Shown here one piece after another: positions 54,589 to 64,000 of a DNA stretch of 64,000 nt (within the stretch, counting starts at the first letter, position 1; each line of letters starts with the position of its first letter). Both the position numbers and the translations under genes were made by a program. The stretch comes from Leptospira yanagawae serovar Saopaulo str. Sao Paulo = ATCC 700523 (GTDB taxonomy: Bacteria; Spirochaetota; Leptospiria; Leptospirales; Leptospiraceae). Location: NCBI RefSeq assembly GCF_000332475.2, contig NZ_AOGX02000015.1, positions 248,001 to 312,000 of the forward strand. Reading direction: 5' to 3'. The notes beneath the pieces were generated by a model. The model was given only the letters and a program-made list of their open reading frames with translations, did no database searches and had not been told where the DNA came from.

Positions 54589-55818
54589 ATGTCACTCGGC
54601 CAAAAGTCATACGAGGCTCTTTTAGAAGAGATAAAAGAGTTAGAAAAAGAGAACCAGATTCTCAAAAGTACAATTTTAAGTGCCGATATCCAACAAACAA
54701 AAGTTAGTGATTTGTTACAATTCACTCAGTATTCGATAGATACAATTTCTGATTCTATACTTTGGATCGATGAAAATGGAAAGTATGTCTTTGTGAACAA
54801 TGCAGCATGCAAAAATTATGGTTATTCCAAAGAAGAATTTTTATCCATGCAAATGTTACAGGTGGATCCGTTATTTACCAAAGAAATTTGGGATGCACAT
54901 TGGCAAGAAATCCTTGAGAAAAAAACATTTACACTAGAAACGATCAACAAACGAAAAGATGGAACTCCTTTTCCTATCGAAGTCACTGTCAATTTAGTTG
55001 AATATGGTGGGAAAAAATATAACTGTGCGATCATTAGAGACATCACAGAACAAAAATTAAATGAGGCGAAACTCAAACAAACAGCAACTCGATTAGAAGA
55101 AGTAATTGCCACAAAAGATAAATTTTTTTCGATCATAGCGCATGATTTACGCGGCCCACTTGGAACCCATCGCGAATTTGCCAAACTTCTGAGCGAAAGA
55201 ATATCTGATTTTTCTGAATCAGAGCGTGAAATCAACTTACAAGTATTATCTGAATCATCAGAAAATTTATATTCATTAATGGAAAATCTTTTGAATTGGG
55301 CGCGTAACCAAAGTGGATACATTCAATTCCAACCAATACGTAACCAAATGTTTGTATTGATACAATCTATTTTAGAATTACTCGAATTATCAATTCAGAA
55401 AAAACAAATACAGATCCAAAACCAAATTCCAGACACTCTCGAAATCGTAGCCGATCGGTTTATGATCGAAACCATTTTTCGAAACCTGTTAACCAATGCG
55501 ATTAAATATAGTTTTATCAACCAAACCATCACCATTGGTTACGAAAAAATAAAAAAAGAAGGCGAAATTCCCACTTTCACTCATCGTTTTTTTGTAAAAG
55601 ACGAAGGAGTGGGAATGACAAAGGACCAAATCCGATCACTCTTTCGTTTGGACAAAAAGGTTTCTACACTAGGTACAAACTCAGAAAAGGGAACAGGACT
55701 CGGTCTCATTGTCAGTAAAGATTTTATCGAAAAACATAATGGAAACCTTTGGGTGGAAAGTGAACCCAAAATTGGAAGTACATTCTTTTTAGAATTAGGA
55801 CAAATCGCAATTGAATGA
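54589..55818 (+). CDS. PAS-domain sensor histidine kinase
   Basis: The 409-residue protein has a short coiled coil at the start, one PAS domain (about 45-155, ending CAIIRDITEQK), a HisKA dimerisation helix with the phospho-His in FSIIAHDLRGPLGTH, and a HATPase domain: NLLTNAIKYS (N box), KDEGVGM (G1), KGTGLGL (G2). No membrane segment, so it senses an internal signal through PAS. No response regulator is adjacent. Confidence 0.92.
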   Translation: MSLGQKSYEALLEEIKELEKENQILKSTILSADIQQTKVSDLLQFTQYSIDTISDSILWIDENGKYVFVNNAACKNYGYSKEEFLSMQMLQVDPLFTKEIWDAHWQEILEKKTFTLETINKRKDGTPFPIEVTVNLVEYGGKKYNCAIIRDITEQKLNEAKLKQTATRLEEVIATKDKFFSIIAHDLRGPLGTHREFAKLLSERISDFSESEREINLQVLSESSENLYSLMENLLNWARNQSGYIQFQPIRNQMFVLIQSILELLELSIQKKQIQIQNQIPDTLEIVADRFMIETIFRNLLTNAIKYSFINQTITIGYEKIKKEGEIPTFTHRFFVKDEGVGMTKDQIRSLFRLDKKVSTLGTNSEKGTGLGLIVSKDFIEKHNGNLWVESEPKIGSTFFLELGQIAIE

Positions 55819-55913
55819 ATTGTAATTCGTATATGAAGGAATTTTTTGATCTGTTTCCAAATCAGGTTTCTTTTTTGAATGGATCACGAAACTAGAGTTT
55901 GCATTTTTGACGA

Positions 55914-57053
55914 ATGCGAAGCCATCTTCTTCTCCTTTTGATTTTAACCAGTGTCATTTCAGTTTCTTTGTTTGCCGAACCGGTCGTAGATGGAAACAAT
56001 TCCGAACCACAAAACCCAAAAGAGAGAAAATCTTTTTTTGGATCAAGACTTGCTGTCATTGAACTTGCTGGTGAATTTGTACAAACACCTTCAGAAGGTG
56101 GACCACAATCCGTTCCTAGTATTTTAAATTCAGCGAGAGTTGCTTCGAGTTTTGCCAATAGCACTACTTCCAATACTCTAAACCCTCCTGGCATCATCAC
56201 TGAAAGTGCAGAGTCTCGGCCTGCCTCTACCATCTCACCTCGGATCAAATATTCCCATCAGTTTACTGAAGATTTTTTTATAGGATTTGTTTATGCAAAA
56301 GGGGAACAATACAACGATACACGGACAAGTTTCAGTACAAATGGTCTCTATCTAAATGATAAAGTCCACTCGGGTATCAACGAAGTGGGATTTCGCATCG
56401 GTATGGGTCCTATCAATTACCTAACCGAATCAACGTCTTCGGAATTGAGTTTTAGTTATTCTGAACTTTCTTCCAAAGGTCCATTCCAATCCTTTCAAAT
56501 TAAATTTCCATTTCTTAGAACTGGTGAACAAACTGTAACAGAAGGGTATGCGTTTTCAACCGGTACAGTAGAATTTAGAACCAAAAACTATGGAATGAAT
56601 TATGGGTTTGCCACATCGATTACCGATTGGTTAAACTTTTATATGATTGGTGATCTCACCATATTTGCAGGCCAGTTAAAACTGCTAAGTTATGGTCTCG
56701 AAACTTCTTCAACAGGAAGTTTAAACGCAAGTAACCAGGTGGTGTTTTCTTCACCCGTTTCCAAAACAGACATCACGATTTTCCAATCAAAAGAAGGATT
56801 ATCCCGTGGACTAGGTGGTGCTTCTGTTTCTTTGGAACTTGGATTCGTTTGGAAAGTGTTTGATACATTGGGGATCAAATACGGTGGATTTTACCAAATA
56901 TCTTCCTTTAGTGTTTCGGAAGTGACAGGTTATAATTTTGGTCCAGGCAAAACTCCAGTGGAACTTAGTTCTGTTCCGGATATCAATTCTTCTCAAAGTT
57001 CCAAAGAATTTGGTTCTTTTGGAGTGAATGTATCTCTTGTGAAAAACTTTTGA
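55914..57053 (+). CDS. Outer-membrane beta-barrel-like protein
   Basis: The 379-residue protein has a signal peptide (HLLLLLILTSVISVSLFAE) and a Ser/Asn-rich mature part of alternating strands (for example VGFRIGMGPINYLTE, GVNVSLVKNF at the end, with terminal Phe). It looks like a barrel, probably a surface porin or adhesin; family unknown. Confidence 0.7.
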   Translation: MRSHLLLLLILTSVISVSLFAEPVVDGNNSEPQNPKERKSFFGSRLAVIELAGEFVQTPSEGGPQSVPSILNSARVASSFANSTTSNTLNPPGIITESAESRPASTISPRIKYSHQFTEDFFIGFVYAKGEQYNDTRTSFSTNGLYLNDKVHSGINEVGFRIGMGPINYLTESTSSELSFSYSELSSKGPFQSFQIKFPFLRTGEQTVTEGYAFSTGTVEFRTKNYGMNYGFATSITDWLNFYMIGDLTIFAGQLKLLSYGLETSSTGSLNASNQVVFSSPVSKTDITIFQSKEGLSRGLGGASVSLELGFVWKVFDTLGIKYGGFYQISSFSVSEVTGYNFGPGKTPVELSSVPDINSSQSSKEFGSFGVNVSLVKNF

Positions 57054-57082
57054 TCTAGTTTTCTTGTCTTATCTTTAGGGGG

Positions 57083-57097
57083 ATCACCCTGGGTGAT
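57083..57097 (+). promoter_or_regulatory. Palindrome before the pirin gene
   Basis: ATCACC-CTG-GGTGAT is a perfect 6-bp inverted repeat that ends 9 bases before the ATG, next to the ribosome site AGGA. It could be an operator or a hairpin that affects translation. Confidence 0.35.
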
Positions 57098-57106
57098 AGG
57101 ACAAAT

Positions 57107-58132
57107 ATGAAACACAAATCCATCTTATATGCGCAAAAATTAGATTTCCAATGGCCGACTTCGGATCCATTCCTCTTCTGTGTCCACCACGAAGATTTTT
57201 ATCCCAACGGAAATGGAAAATTTGGACCGAATGCCTCTTTGCAAGGAAGGCAAATTGGACAAGATTTTGTTGGGAAAGATGGATGGAGGATGTATCATGG
57301 AGAAACCATTCCAGGATTTCCTGGTCATCCACACCGTGGATTTGAAACAGTAACTGTTGTTCAGCGAGGATTAGTTGATCATGCGGATTCCCAAGGTGCT
57401 GCTGGTCGTTATGGTGACGGAGATGTACAATGGATGACAGCTGGTGCAGGAATCCAACATTCAGAGATGTTTCCACTCATTAATGAATCAAGTGAAAATA
57501 CTTTAGAACTTTTTCAAATTTGGTTAAACTTACCCGCTAAACATAAGTTTGTTGATCCGCATTTCAAAATGTTTTGGAATGAAGACATACCAGTGAAACT
57601 AGTCAAAGACCAAAATGGAAAACAGATAAAAATCAAAACTGTCGCCGGTAATATGTTTGGAGACAAAGCGTTAGATCCTCCTCCCAATTCTTGGGCTGCA
57701 GATCCAAAAAACGAAGTCGGAATTTACATTATCGATTTAGAACCTGAAGCACAATTTGTGTTACCTAAAACAGAACCTGGTAACAATCGAAATTTGTACT
57801 ACTTCAGAGGAGAAGGACTTGTTTTGGATGGAACACAAATTCCTGGAAAACATATGTACAATCTTAAAAGTGATGAATCTGTGGAAATTCGAAATGGATC
57901 TGAGGTTGGAAGGATTCTTATTTTAGAAGGAAAACCAATTGCTGAACCAGTGGTACAGTATGGGCCTTTTGTGATGAACAAACAAGAGGAAATCCAACAA
58001 GCGTTTGATGATTATCGCAAAACTCAGTTTGGTGGTTGGCCTTGGGATTCTTATGATCCTGTCCATGTTGGCAAAGGTAGATTTGCCAAACATGCCAACG
58101 GAAAAGAAGAATTCCCTTCAAAAACTAAGTAA
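57107..58132 (+). CDS. Pirin family protein
   Basis: The 341-residue bicupin has the pirin metal ligands in HPHRGFETVTVV and AGAGIQHSEMF, with the usual His/His/His/Glu order. Pirins bind iron; some act as quercetinases or redox sensors. The C-terminal cupin part is present (RGEGLVLDGTQIPGKH) and is longer than in short pirins. A palindrome precedes it. Confidence 0.92.
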   Translation: MKHKSILYAQKLDFQWPTSDPFLFCVHHEDFYPNGNGKFGPNASLQGRQIGQDFVGKDGWRMYHGETIPGFPGHPHRGFETVTVVQRGLVDHADSQGAAGRYGDGDVQWMTAGAGIQHSEMFPLINESSENTLELFQIWLNLPAKHKFVDPHFKMFWNEDIPVKLVKDQNGKQIKIKTVAGNMFGDKALDPPPNSWAADPKNEVGIYIIDLEPEAQFVLPKTEPGNNRNLYYFRGEGLVLDGTQIPGKHMYNLKSDESVEIRNGSEVGRILILEGKPIAEPVVQYGPFVMNKQEEIQQAFDDYRKTQFGGWPWDSYDPVHVGKGRFAKHANGKEEFPSKTK

Positions 58133-58175
58133 TCAGAACCAAACACATCGTAAGGCTTATGACGGATTCGGTAGG

Positions 58176-59852
58176 CTACCGGTCCGTCAAACAACCCGTA
58201 CTTGCATCCTTCACCATTTGGATGTACTTCCACAGGTAACCACTTGTGACTCTGTAAGGTGGTTTTTTCCAATTGGCTCTGCGTTTTTCTAATTCTTCAT
58301 CACTTACTTTGAGATCCAAGCGGTTGGTGCGTGCATCAATCGAAATCACATCTCCATCCTGTACAAGAGCAATTTCCCCACCTTCCATTGCTTCCGGTGT
58401 GATATGGCCAACGACGAAACCATGGCTTCCGCCAGAAAATCTTCCATCCGTGATGAGGGCGACATTGTTTCCGAGTCCCGCTCCAATGATGGCAGAGGTT
58501 GGTTTTAACATCTCTGGCATACCTGGTCCCCCTTTTGGCCCCACATAACGAATGACAACGACATGGCCTGGTTTGACTTTTCCATCACGAATCCCTTCGT
58601 TAGCTTCCACTTCCGAATCAAAACAAATGGCTTTGCCTTCAAACATCTCACCTTCGTGACCTGTGATTTTTGCTACAGCACCTTTTTTAGCTATGTTGCC
58701 ATATAACACTTGTATATGACCTTCTTTTTTAATTGGGTTACTGACAGGTCGGAGTAAGTCTTGGTCTTTTGGAAGTGCTGGAAGAGATTCTAAATTTTCA
58801 GAAATAGTTTTTCCAGTGACTGTCATACAAGATCCATCCAGCATTCCTTCGCTTAACATGAATTTCATGATAGCAGGTGTACCGCCAATGGCAAAAAGAT
58901 CTTCCATCAGATACTTTCCACTTGGTTTCATATCTGCAAGCAGTGGTGTTGTATCGGTTACCTTTTGGATTTGTTGAAGGTCTAAATCGATTCCCATTGT
59001 CCTTGCTATGGCAATCATATGAAGGGCAGCATTGGTTGATCCACCAAGGATTGTAATCACACGTAAAGCATTTAAGATGGATTTTGGTGTGATGATATCA
59101 GATGGTTTGATGTCTTTTTCTAAGAGATTGTACATATATTTTCCGATCTCTTGGCATTCTCTCTTTTTCTCTTCGCTACGAGCAGGGGAAGAAGAACTAT
59201 AAGGCAAACTCATTCCCATCACTTCGATGGCCGTTGCCATTGTATTGGCAGTGTACATCCCACCGCAAGCACCAGGACCAGGGCAGGAATTTTTAATCAC
59301 TTCTTTGAAATCTTCTTCCGAAATTTTGCCGTTTATTTTTTTTCCATAGGCTTCAAAGGCAGATACAATGTTTAATTTTTCCCCTTTAAAGTGGCCGCCA
59401 TTGATGGTACCGCCATACACCATGATGGATGGACGATTGAGCCTTGCCATTGCCATGATGGCACCCGGCATATTTTTATCACAACCGGCAGTGAAAATAA
59501 GTCCGTCGTAAAAATGAGCACCTGAAATGGTTTCTATGGAATCAGCAATGATCTCTCTGGATGGCAATGAATACCTCATTCCATCATTTCCATTCGTAAT
59601 CCCATCACTCACACCAATGGTATTGAATAATAATCCAACCATTTGTTTTGTATCGATGACACTTTTCTTTTGTAATGCAGAAAGAGTCGTTAAATGCATA
59701 TTACAAGGATTCCCGTCAAATCCAGTACTTCCAATTCCAACAAAAGGTTTGTTAAGATCTTCATAAGGAACACCTGATCCAATGATCATGGCTTGGGAGG
59801 CTGGGAGAGATTCATCTTGGGTTAAAACGCGGCTGTATCGATTCAAACTCAT
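58176..59852 (-). CDS. ilvD: Dihydroxy-acid dehydratase
   Basis: The 558-residue protein has the IlvD iron-sulfur and catalytic segments: [45 protein letters not shown] (three Cys ligands) and [14 protein letters not shown] near the end. It makes 2-oxo acids for valine and isoleucine synthesis. Monocistronic here; the other ilv genes are not in the window. Confidence 0.96.
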   Translation of the reverse strand: MSLNRYSRVLTQDESLPASQAMIIGSGVPYEDLNKPFVGIGSTGFDGNPCNMHLTTLSALQKKSVIDTKQMVGLLFNTIGVSDGITNGNDGMRYSLPSREIIADSIETISGAHFYDGLIFTAGCDKNMPGAIMAMARLNRPSIMVYGGTINGGHFKGEKLNIVSAFEAYGKKINGKISEEDFKEVIKNSCPGPGACGGMYTANTMATAIEVMGMSLPYSSSSPARSEEKKRECQEIGKYMYNLLEKDIKPSDIITPKSILNALRVITILGGSTNAALHMIAIARTMGIDLDLQQIQKVTDTTPLLADMKPSGKYLMEDLFAIGGTPAIMKFMLSEGMLDGSCMTVTGKTISENLESLPALPKDQDLLRPVSNPIKKEGHIQVLYGNIAKKGAVAKITGHEGEMFEGKAICFDSEVEANEGIRDGKVKPGHVVVIRYVGPKGGPGMPEMLKPTSAIIGAGLGNNVALITDGRFSGGSHGFVVGHITPEAMEGGEIALVQDGDVISIDARTNRLDLKVSDEELEKRRANWKKPPYRVTSGYLWKYIQMVKDASTGCLTDR

Positions 59853-59922
59853 AATTTACAATTTCCTTGAGAATAAAGTCAATTTGTATGAGCGGAAAAG
59901 AAAGGAAAGCGGATTTTCAAAC

Positions 59923-60564
59923 TTAGGGAAGTGTGATTTCAAGTAAGACTTTGTTTTCTACATTTTCTTTCGCTAAATCTTTTTCCCATTCTAAAAATTC
60001 TAGTCGCAAACAGTTGTTAGCTTTATCTCGATTGGCCTGAGGTAAAAATCCATTTATAGATATAGTATGTGCCGCTTTGGCAATTTTTCCTCTAACGGAT
60101 TCTAACCATTGGATTTCTGAAAAACTTGCCAGTCGAACGTTGGCACTTGGCACATAACCTGAACCCTCACAAGATTCCGTCACTTGGAAAAGATACCTCG
60201 ATTTCAAACTCTCGCTATTGGCATTGGTTGTGGCACTTAACGAAAGAATTCCTGATTGCAAAATAGATTCTTGGCAATCAGGAGTTCTGCCGAGTAAACC
60301 ATTTGTTTCATTCAAATTTAAATTCACTTCGGCTTGGGTCACAATGAGTTGGTTGTGGTTGCATACTCCGAGTGGCCTACGGCTACAAGTTTTTGTATTG
60401 GTATTCGAATCTGTTTTGATACAGTTTCCAAAATTTCTCTGCCAATATAATGTCGTGAGGATCCATGTTTGGTTTTCTTCTTGTTTTTTTTGTAAGTCTT
60501 TCCCTGATTCGAAACAAGAAATCAGAAGCAGTAGGAAAATGTAAAAAATCGATGACAGTTTCAA
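59923..60564 (-). CDS. Lipoprotein encoded after the TonB-dependent receptor
   Basis: The 213-residue protein begins with TTG inside the stop of the receptor gene (TTGA) and has a lipobox LLISC (Cys17). The mature part has several Cys (NCIKTD, KTCSRR, VCNHNQ, DCQESI, ESCEGSG, NNCLRLE) and no recognised domain. The gene order suggests a surface partner of the receptor. Confidence 0.7.
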   Translation of the reverse strand: MKLSSIFYIFLLLLISCFESGKDLQKKQEENQTWILTTLYWQRNFGNCIKTDSNTNTKTCSRRPLGVCNHNQLIVTQAEVNLNLNETNGLLGRTPDCQESILQSGILSLSATTNANSESLKSRYLFQVTESCEGSGYVPSANVRLASFSEIQWLESVRGKIAKAAHTISINGFLPQANRDKANNCLRLEFLEWEKDLAKENVENKVLLEITLP

Positions 60565-63239
60565 AATCGAACCTCCATTCCAATATTAATCAAAGGAATG
60601 ATGGCCATCTTTCCATTTGGAGTTTGTGAAACAATAAAGGGGGAATTCACGGTATCATACGTGGGACTTGGGTTTTGGTTCCTTTGGAAATTCTTTGTAT
60701 TATCGAATTCGAATCCCGCTTGGTTCCTTCGCCCATAAAAATTCACAAACTCGATATAGGTATTGATATAACCCCAAGAAAAATTTTCAATGCGATCAAT
60801 TCGCAAATCAAATTGATGGAATGGTAAAAAACGATCACTGTTGTAATTGTTGGAATAGTTAGGAAAATACAAATTGAGTCCAAAGGTTGCCGCTTGGTTT
60901 GCTCGAGTAGCACCAGTTATGGGAGTATAAGGTGTTCCTGAAAAATAACGGAACCTTCCTCCAACCATCCATTCTGCATTAAATTTATAACCAAAAACAA
61001 GGTTTAAGATATGGGTTCGGTCAAGGTCATATAACTCTTCTTTATCATTGTTGTAAATGAGCTCCAAATTGTTATCATCATAATAGTTGAGGTAGTTGGT
61101 TCCAAGTTTGGATTGGGCTAGAAGTCGCCTTGTATTATTTTGTAATGTACGATTGCGCGATTCTTCACTTGTGAGACGTGATTGGTTATTGATGCGTTTC
61201 GTGATCGAATTGGTATAAGAAATCCAACCAAATAAACCTGATTGTTCTCTAGGATCCTTGGATTTCTTCAAAAAAATTTCGACTCCTTCCGAATACCCAT
61301 AACCAGCGTTAGAATAATTTAAATTTTTAGGAGTGATAGGATTGGCAAATACCTTTGCTGTTTCATTCACAAAAATTCGTGTATCATTATTTAAAGCATA
61401 GGGATCTACAATATATGCATCTGGAACAATGATGTTTTGGAAGATATTGCGAAACCCTTCAATTTTGAACTGCCAATGGTTCGCAAATTCTTGGCTGATT
61501 CCAACTGAATTGTGTTCGGATCTTTCCATAAACAAATTGGGATTCCCTGATTTTTTTGACAATGCTTCCACAGAAACTGGAGCATTATAATGAATCCCAT
61601 GCCCTAACAGTAAGGTCGTTTTTGTTGCATCAAAAACATAACCTGTGGTGATCCTCGGAGCTAAATTACTTTCGTTACTACCGGAATAGTGGTCTATCCG
61701 TGCTCCAGGTGTTAGGCGAAATCCTCCATATTTAAATTGGAACTCACTATATGCGGATTTTTCACGGTATCGAATTCGATCTCCGTCGATCACAGATCGA
61801 AATGCTGCATTTGAATTTAGTAAGTCATTAAAGATATTAAAAAATAATCGATTGTAAGATGATATATTTTCTCCTTTTAATGTTGTTTCTCGAAATCTCC
61901 CTTGCACACCTACTTCCAATTTTAAGTGTTCTTCCCACAATTCCCATTCCAATGCATTTTGAACATAGGTGATTGTGTCTGATGTTCGGTTTTGTAAACC
62001 AAAGATATTTTCAGCAGTGAGTGGGTTTGTGAATCTAAGTTCAAAAAATTCATCAAACCATGTTCGTGAGTAGGACAAAGTATTCCGAAAGGATTTTCCT
62101 TTCCATATGTAACGAAATGCATCGGTGCGAAACATTCGATCGAGGCCAGTTGGTGGCCTTGGGTCTTCACCTCCCCTTTCAAAATCTGCCTGCGCTTTGG
62201 TATAGGCTTGTCTATCTCGAGTTCCAAATGTCTGCACTGTGAGCCTATGGTCTGAGTTGATATCCCAAATCATTTTCCATTGGTAATCATGGTATTCGGC
62301 ATACTTTGCATCTTCTGGAATCCCTTGTGGATAGGTTTGTAATAGAACTAGGTTTGGATAATTTTTACGACCAGAACTAATCATGGCAAGTCCTGGCAAA
62401 AGCTTTGATTGGTTGTAAATATCAGATAAAAACAAATTGATATTGATGATGGTTTTGTTTTCATCTACACGGTCTGTACCTTCAATCGCAATGATCCCTC
62501 CAGTCGCATAACCATATTTAGCTGGAAATGCTCCTGTATATACATCAAAGGATTTGATTAGGTTATTATTGAGGACAGATGATTGGTTTCCCAAATGAAA
62601 TGGATACGGAAGAGGAAAACCATCAAAGTAATATTGGTTTTGTCTGGTTCCGCCTCCTCGTAAAGAAAGATCACCTCTTTCGCTATTCGAATAGGGATTT
62701 CCTGTGATCAAATTTGTTCCAATATTTGTAAAGACAGATGGTAAAATCCCAACAGGTGCTCCAATCACAACTCCAGGAACAGTTTGTAAGGCTTTCAAGG
62801 AATCACCTGAAACTCCTGGCAATCGTTTGATTTCTTCCTGGACAAGACCATAACGTGAAAGTGGAGTTTTGTCTCTTTCTCCACTCACAAAAATTCCCGC
62901 AAGATTTGTATCAGAAATTGTAACAAGGATTACTTGGCCTTTGTATCTCACCTCCCGAAAGAGGGATTCCGTTTTGTCGGCCGTGGAGACTTTGATTTCA
63001 TAATACCCTGGTTCCGGAAACGTAAGTTTGGCGATCCCGTCTGCATTTGAAATTCCACTTGTCTTCCCTTTTTTGGAGATCACAACTGCATTGGCTATAG
63101 GTTTCCCTGTATTTGATTTTACAATTTGGAAAATGACTTCTAAATTCCCTTCTCCCCAAATTGGGTTTGTCCCCAAAAAGAAAGAGAAAATACAAATAGA
63201 AAAAAAAGTTAAGTAAAATCGAAATGAGACTTGTATCAT
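60561..63239 (-). CDS. TonB-dependent receptor
   Basis: The 892-residue protein has a signal peptide, a carboxypeptidase-regulatory-like N-terminal domain (about 33-115, KPIANAVVISKKGK, NADGIAKLTFPEPG), a plug domain (LSLRGGGTRQNQYYFDGFPLP), and a long beta-barrel ending EVRF with the terminal Phe. Such receptors take up large or chelated substrates with TonB energy. The substrate is unknown. It overlaps tetR (ATGA) and the lipoprotein gene (TTGA), so all three are one operon. Confidence 0.92.
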   Translation of the reverse strand: MIQVSFRFYLTFFSICIFSFFLGTNPIWGEGNLEVIFQIVKSNTGKPIANAVVISKKGKTSGISNADGIAKLTFPEPGYYEIKVSTADKTESLFREVRYKGQVILVTISDTNLAGIFVSGERDKTPLSRYGLVQEEIKRLPGVSGDSLKALQTVPGVVIGAPVGILPSVFTNIGTNLITGNPYSNSERGDLSLRGGGTRQNQYYFDGFPLPYPFHLGNQSSVLNNNLIKSFDVYTGAFPAKYGYATGGIIAIEGTDRVDENKTIININLFLSDIYNQSKLLPGLAMISSGRKNYPNLVLLQTYPQGIPEDAKYAEYHDYQWKMIWDINSDHRLTVQTFGTRDRQAYTKAQADFERGGEDPRPPTGLDRMFRTDAFRYIWKGKSFRNTLSYSRTWFDEFFELRFTNPLTAENIFGLQNRTSDTITYVQNALEWELWEEHLKLEVGVQGRFRETTLKGENISSYNRLFFNIFNDLLNSNAAFRSVIDGDRIRYREKSAYSEFQFKYGGFRLTPGARIDHYSGSNESNLAPRITTGYVFDATKTTLLLGHGIHYNAPVSVEALSKKSGNPNLFMERSEHNSVGISQEFANHWQFKIEGFRNIFQNIIVPDAYIVDPYALNNDTRIFVNETAKVFANPITPKNLNYSNAGYGYSEGVEIFLKKSKDPREQSGLFGWISYTNSITKRINNQSRLTSEESRNRTLQNNTRRLLAQSKLGTNYLNYYDDNNLELIYNNDKEELYDLDRTHILNLVFGYKFNAEWMVGGRFRYFSGTPYTPITGATRANQAATFGLNLYFPNYSNNYNSDRFLPFHQFDLRIDRIENFSWGYINTYIEFVNFYGRRNQAGFEFDNTKNFQRNQNPSPTYDTVNSPFIVSQTPNGKMAIIPLINIGMEVRF

Positions 63240-63817
63240 TTTAAAGAAGGAATCAAAGTCTCAGCAATTTTGTACAATTCATCTAAAGATTTTTTGTCAT
63301 CTAAAAGGCGGTAACTTTGTAATACTCCTTCATACACAATGAACAACTGTTTAGCGAGAGATTGGCAATCTACATTTGGTTTTGTATAACCATTTTGGAT
63401 GGATTCTTTTAAAAAATCTGATAAACAATTGATCGTTTCATTTGCAATCCTTTCAATTTCAGATCGGATGTGTGTTTCCCCTGGATGGATTTGAGCACGA
63501 AAATTTGCCATTCCACATCCATACAATTGTGACATCCTTGCTTCCCTTGAGAGGATACGTACCCATGCTTTGATAAAATCCAATGGTTTAGGATTACGTT
63601 TCATTAAAGTTTTGAGAAGGTTTAAATTTTCATCGGAATAAAGTTTTAAAACTTCTTTTCCCAACTCTTCTTTGGAAGAAAAATGTTGGTACAAACTCGC
63701 CTTCACCGTTTTTGCTTCTTCTACAATTTGGTTTAATCCTGTCTCCGAATAACCTTGTTTTAAAAAAAGGTTACGGCTTACAGATAGGAGGCGAATTTTA
63801 GTCGGTTCCTTTTTCAT
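63236..63817 (-). CDS. TetR/AcrR family regulator
   Basis: The 193-residue protein starts at 63817 (MKKEPTKIRLLSVSRN); the frame is open to 63880. The N-terminal TetR helix-turn-helix is clear: FLKQGYSETGLNQIVEEA, KASLYQHFSSKEEL. The C-terminal half is the ligand and dimer domain. It heads the receptor operon and probably binds the palindrome at 63936-63957. Confidence 0.9.
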   Translation of the reverse strand: MKKEPTKIRLLSVSRNLFLKQGYSETGLNQIVEEAKTVKASLYQHFSSKEELGKEVLKLYSDENLNLLKTLMKRNPKPLDFIKAWVRILSREARMSQLYGCGMANFRAQIHPGETHIRSEIERIANETINCLSDFLKESIQNGYTKPNVDCQSLAKQLFIVYEGVLQSYRLLDDKKSLDELYKIAETLIPSLK

Positions 63818-63935
63818 TTCTGTCCCAGGTTGCGAAAAAAGAAAATCCAAGCAAGAATTACACCAACTGGTCTGTATCATTTTTTTACAAAATACTTTTG
63901 TTTCTTCTATCCAAATGGGAAAAAAGTTCTTGCAA

Positions 63936-63957
63936 ATACATACCGACTGGTATGTAT
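63936..63957. promoter_or_regulatory. TetR operator candidate between tetR and the divergent gene
   Basis: A perfect 9-bp inverted repeat (ATACATACC with GGTATGTAT) has a GACT spacer. TTGCAA lies directly before it on the plus strand, and TATGTA within it could be a -10 box, so binding would block the plus-strand promoter. Confidence 0.75.
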
Positions 63958-63975
63958 GTTTTCCAGGGGTGAACG

Positions 63976-64000
63976 ATGAACCAAGAACTAATTTCCATCC
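63976..64000 (+). CDS. 5' end of a gene divergent from tetR, cut by the window edge
   Basis: An ATG at 63976 is preceded by AGGGGTGAACG, a good ribosome site, and opens MNQELISI before the window ends. It is divergent from tetR and shares the operator region, so it is probably controlled by TetR. The product cannot be told from eight residues. Confidence 0.6.

Noticed and set aside
54237..54707. Plus-strand ORF of 156 residues before the histidine kinase
   Set aside because: Mostly antisense to the propeller-like gene and overlapping the kinase start in another frame.
57918..58292. Antisense ORFs at the 3' ends of the pirin and ilvD genes
   Set aside because: Both neighbours are well-conserved genes; the ORFs have no start signal or recognisable product.

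Overview
The window looks like chromosomal DNA of a spirochaete of the genus Leptospira, probably a saprophytic, L. biflexa-like species. This is inference. The DNA is AT-rich and densely coded on both strands. Many exported proteins carry spirochaete-type lipoboxes (LANC, GTGC, LISC). The gene mix is typical of Leptospira: ThyX, 7TM-receptor/SpoIIE-type phosphatases, a CHASE-less membrane adenylate cyclase, a lone FliG-like protein and a phasin-like protein. I see no rRNA, no CRISPR array, no intact insertion sequence and no prophage.

Layout. 1-4.7 kb: an operon on the minus strand (exported protein, rhomboid protease, zinc-type dehydrogenase cut by the left edge), then a plus-strand pair ending in a second zinc alcohol dehydrogenase. 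4.7-12.4 kb: a membrane SpoIIE phosphatase, a nitronate monooxygenase, a minus-strand module (FecR-like protein with one c-haem motif, an outer-membrane protein, a DsbD-like reductase), and thyX. 12.5-23 kb: a GAF-like/hydrolase fusion, small SRPBCC and NTF2-like proteins, the operon metG - adenylate cyclase - hisI - rhodanese, and a TerB-like protein with a large serine-rich membrane protein. 23-33 kb: a methyltransferase, a run of secreted proteins and lipoproteins, a long acyl-CoA dehydrogenase, ruvC, a lipase, a YdeI-like protein and an SMP-30/paraoxonase-like lipoprotein.

33-45 kb: a phasin-like gene with a strong terminator, tRNA-Pro(GGG), sixA, the rppH-acyP-aldo/keto reductase run, and a tight minus-strand operon of acyl-CoA dehydrogenase, APH-type kinase, DUF6285 protein and histidine phosphatase. 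That operon resembles the Pseudomonas LvaABC system for 4-hydroxyacyl-CoA breakdown. An M23 peptidase, a CPBP protease, a DUF423 protein, a FliG-domain protein and an M32 carboxypeptidase follow. 45.4-49.5 kb is the least ordinary stretch. It holds a tRNA-Gly whose 3' end is duplicated 202 bp downstream around a short GC-richer insert, an ArsR - double AHSA1 - MATE - DUF1801 operon with a clear palindromic operator, and two structured GC-rich intergenic elements.

49.5-64 kb: an old yellow enzyme, a second 7TM-DISM phosphatase with a beta-propeller-like protein, a PAS histidine kinase, a beta-barrel-like protein, a pirin, ilvD, and an overlapping operon tetR - TonB-dependent receptor - lipoprotein. 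A perfect 9-bp inverted repeat lies between tetR and a divergent gene cut by the right edge.

The most interesting points are: the Lva-like operon with an added phosphatase; a HisI in which the Asp-Cys-Asp metal-binding motif is missing from its normal place but present in an N-terminal extension; the duplicated tRNA-Gly end; and the FecR/c-haem - barrel - DsbD module.
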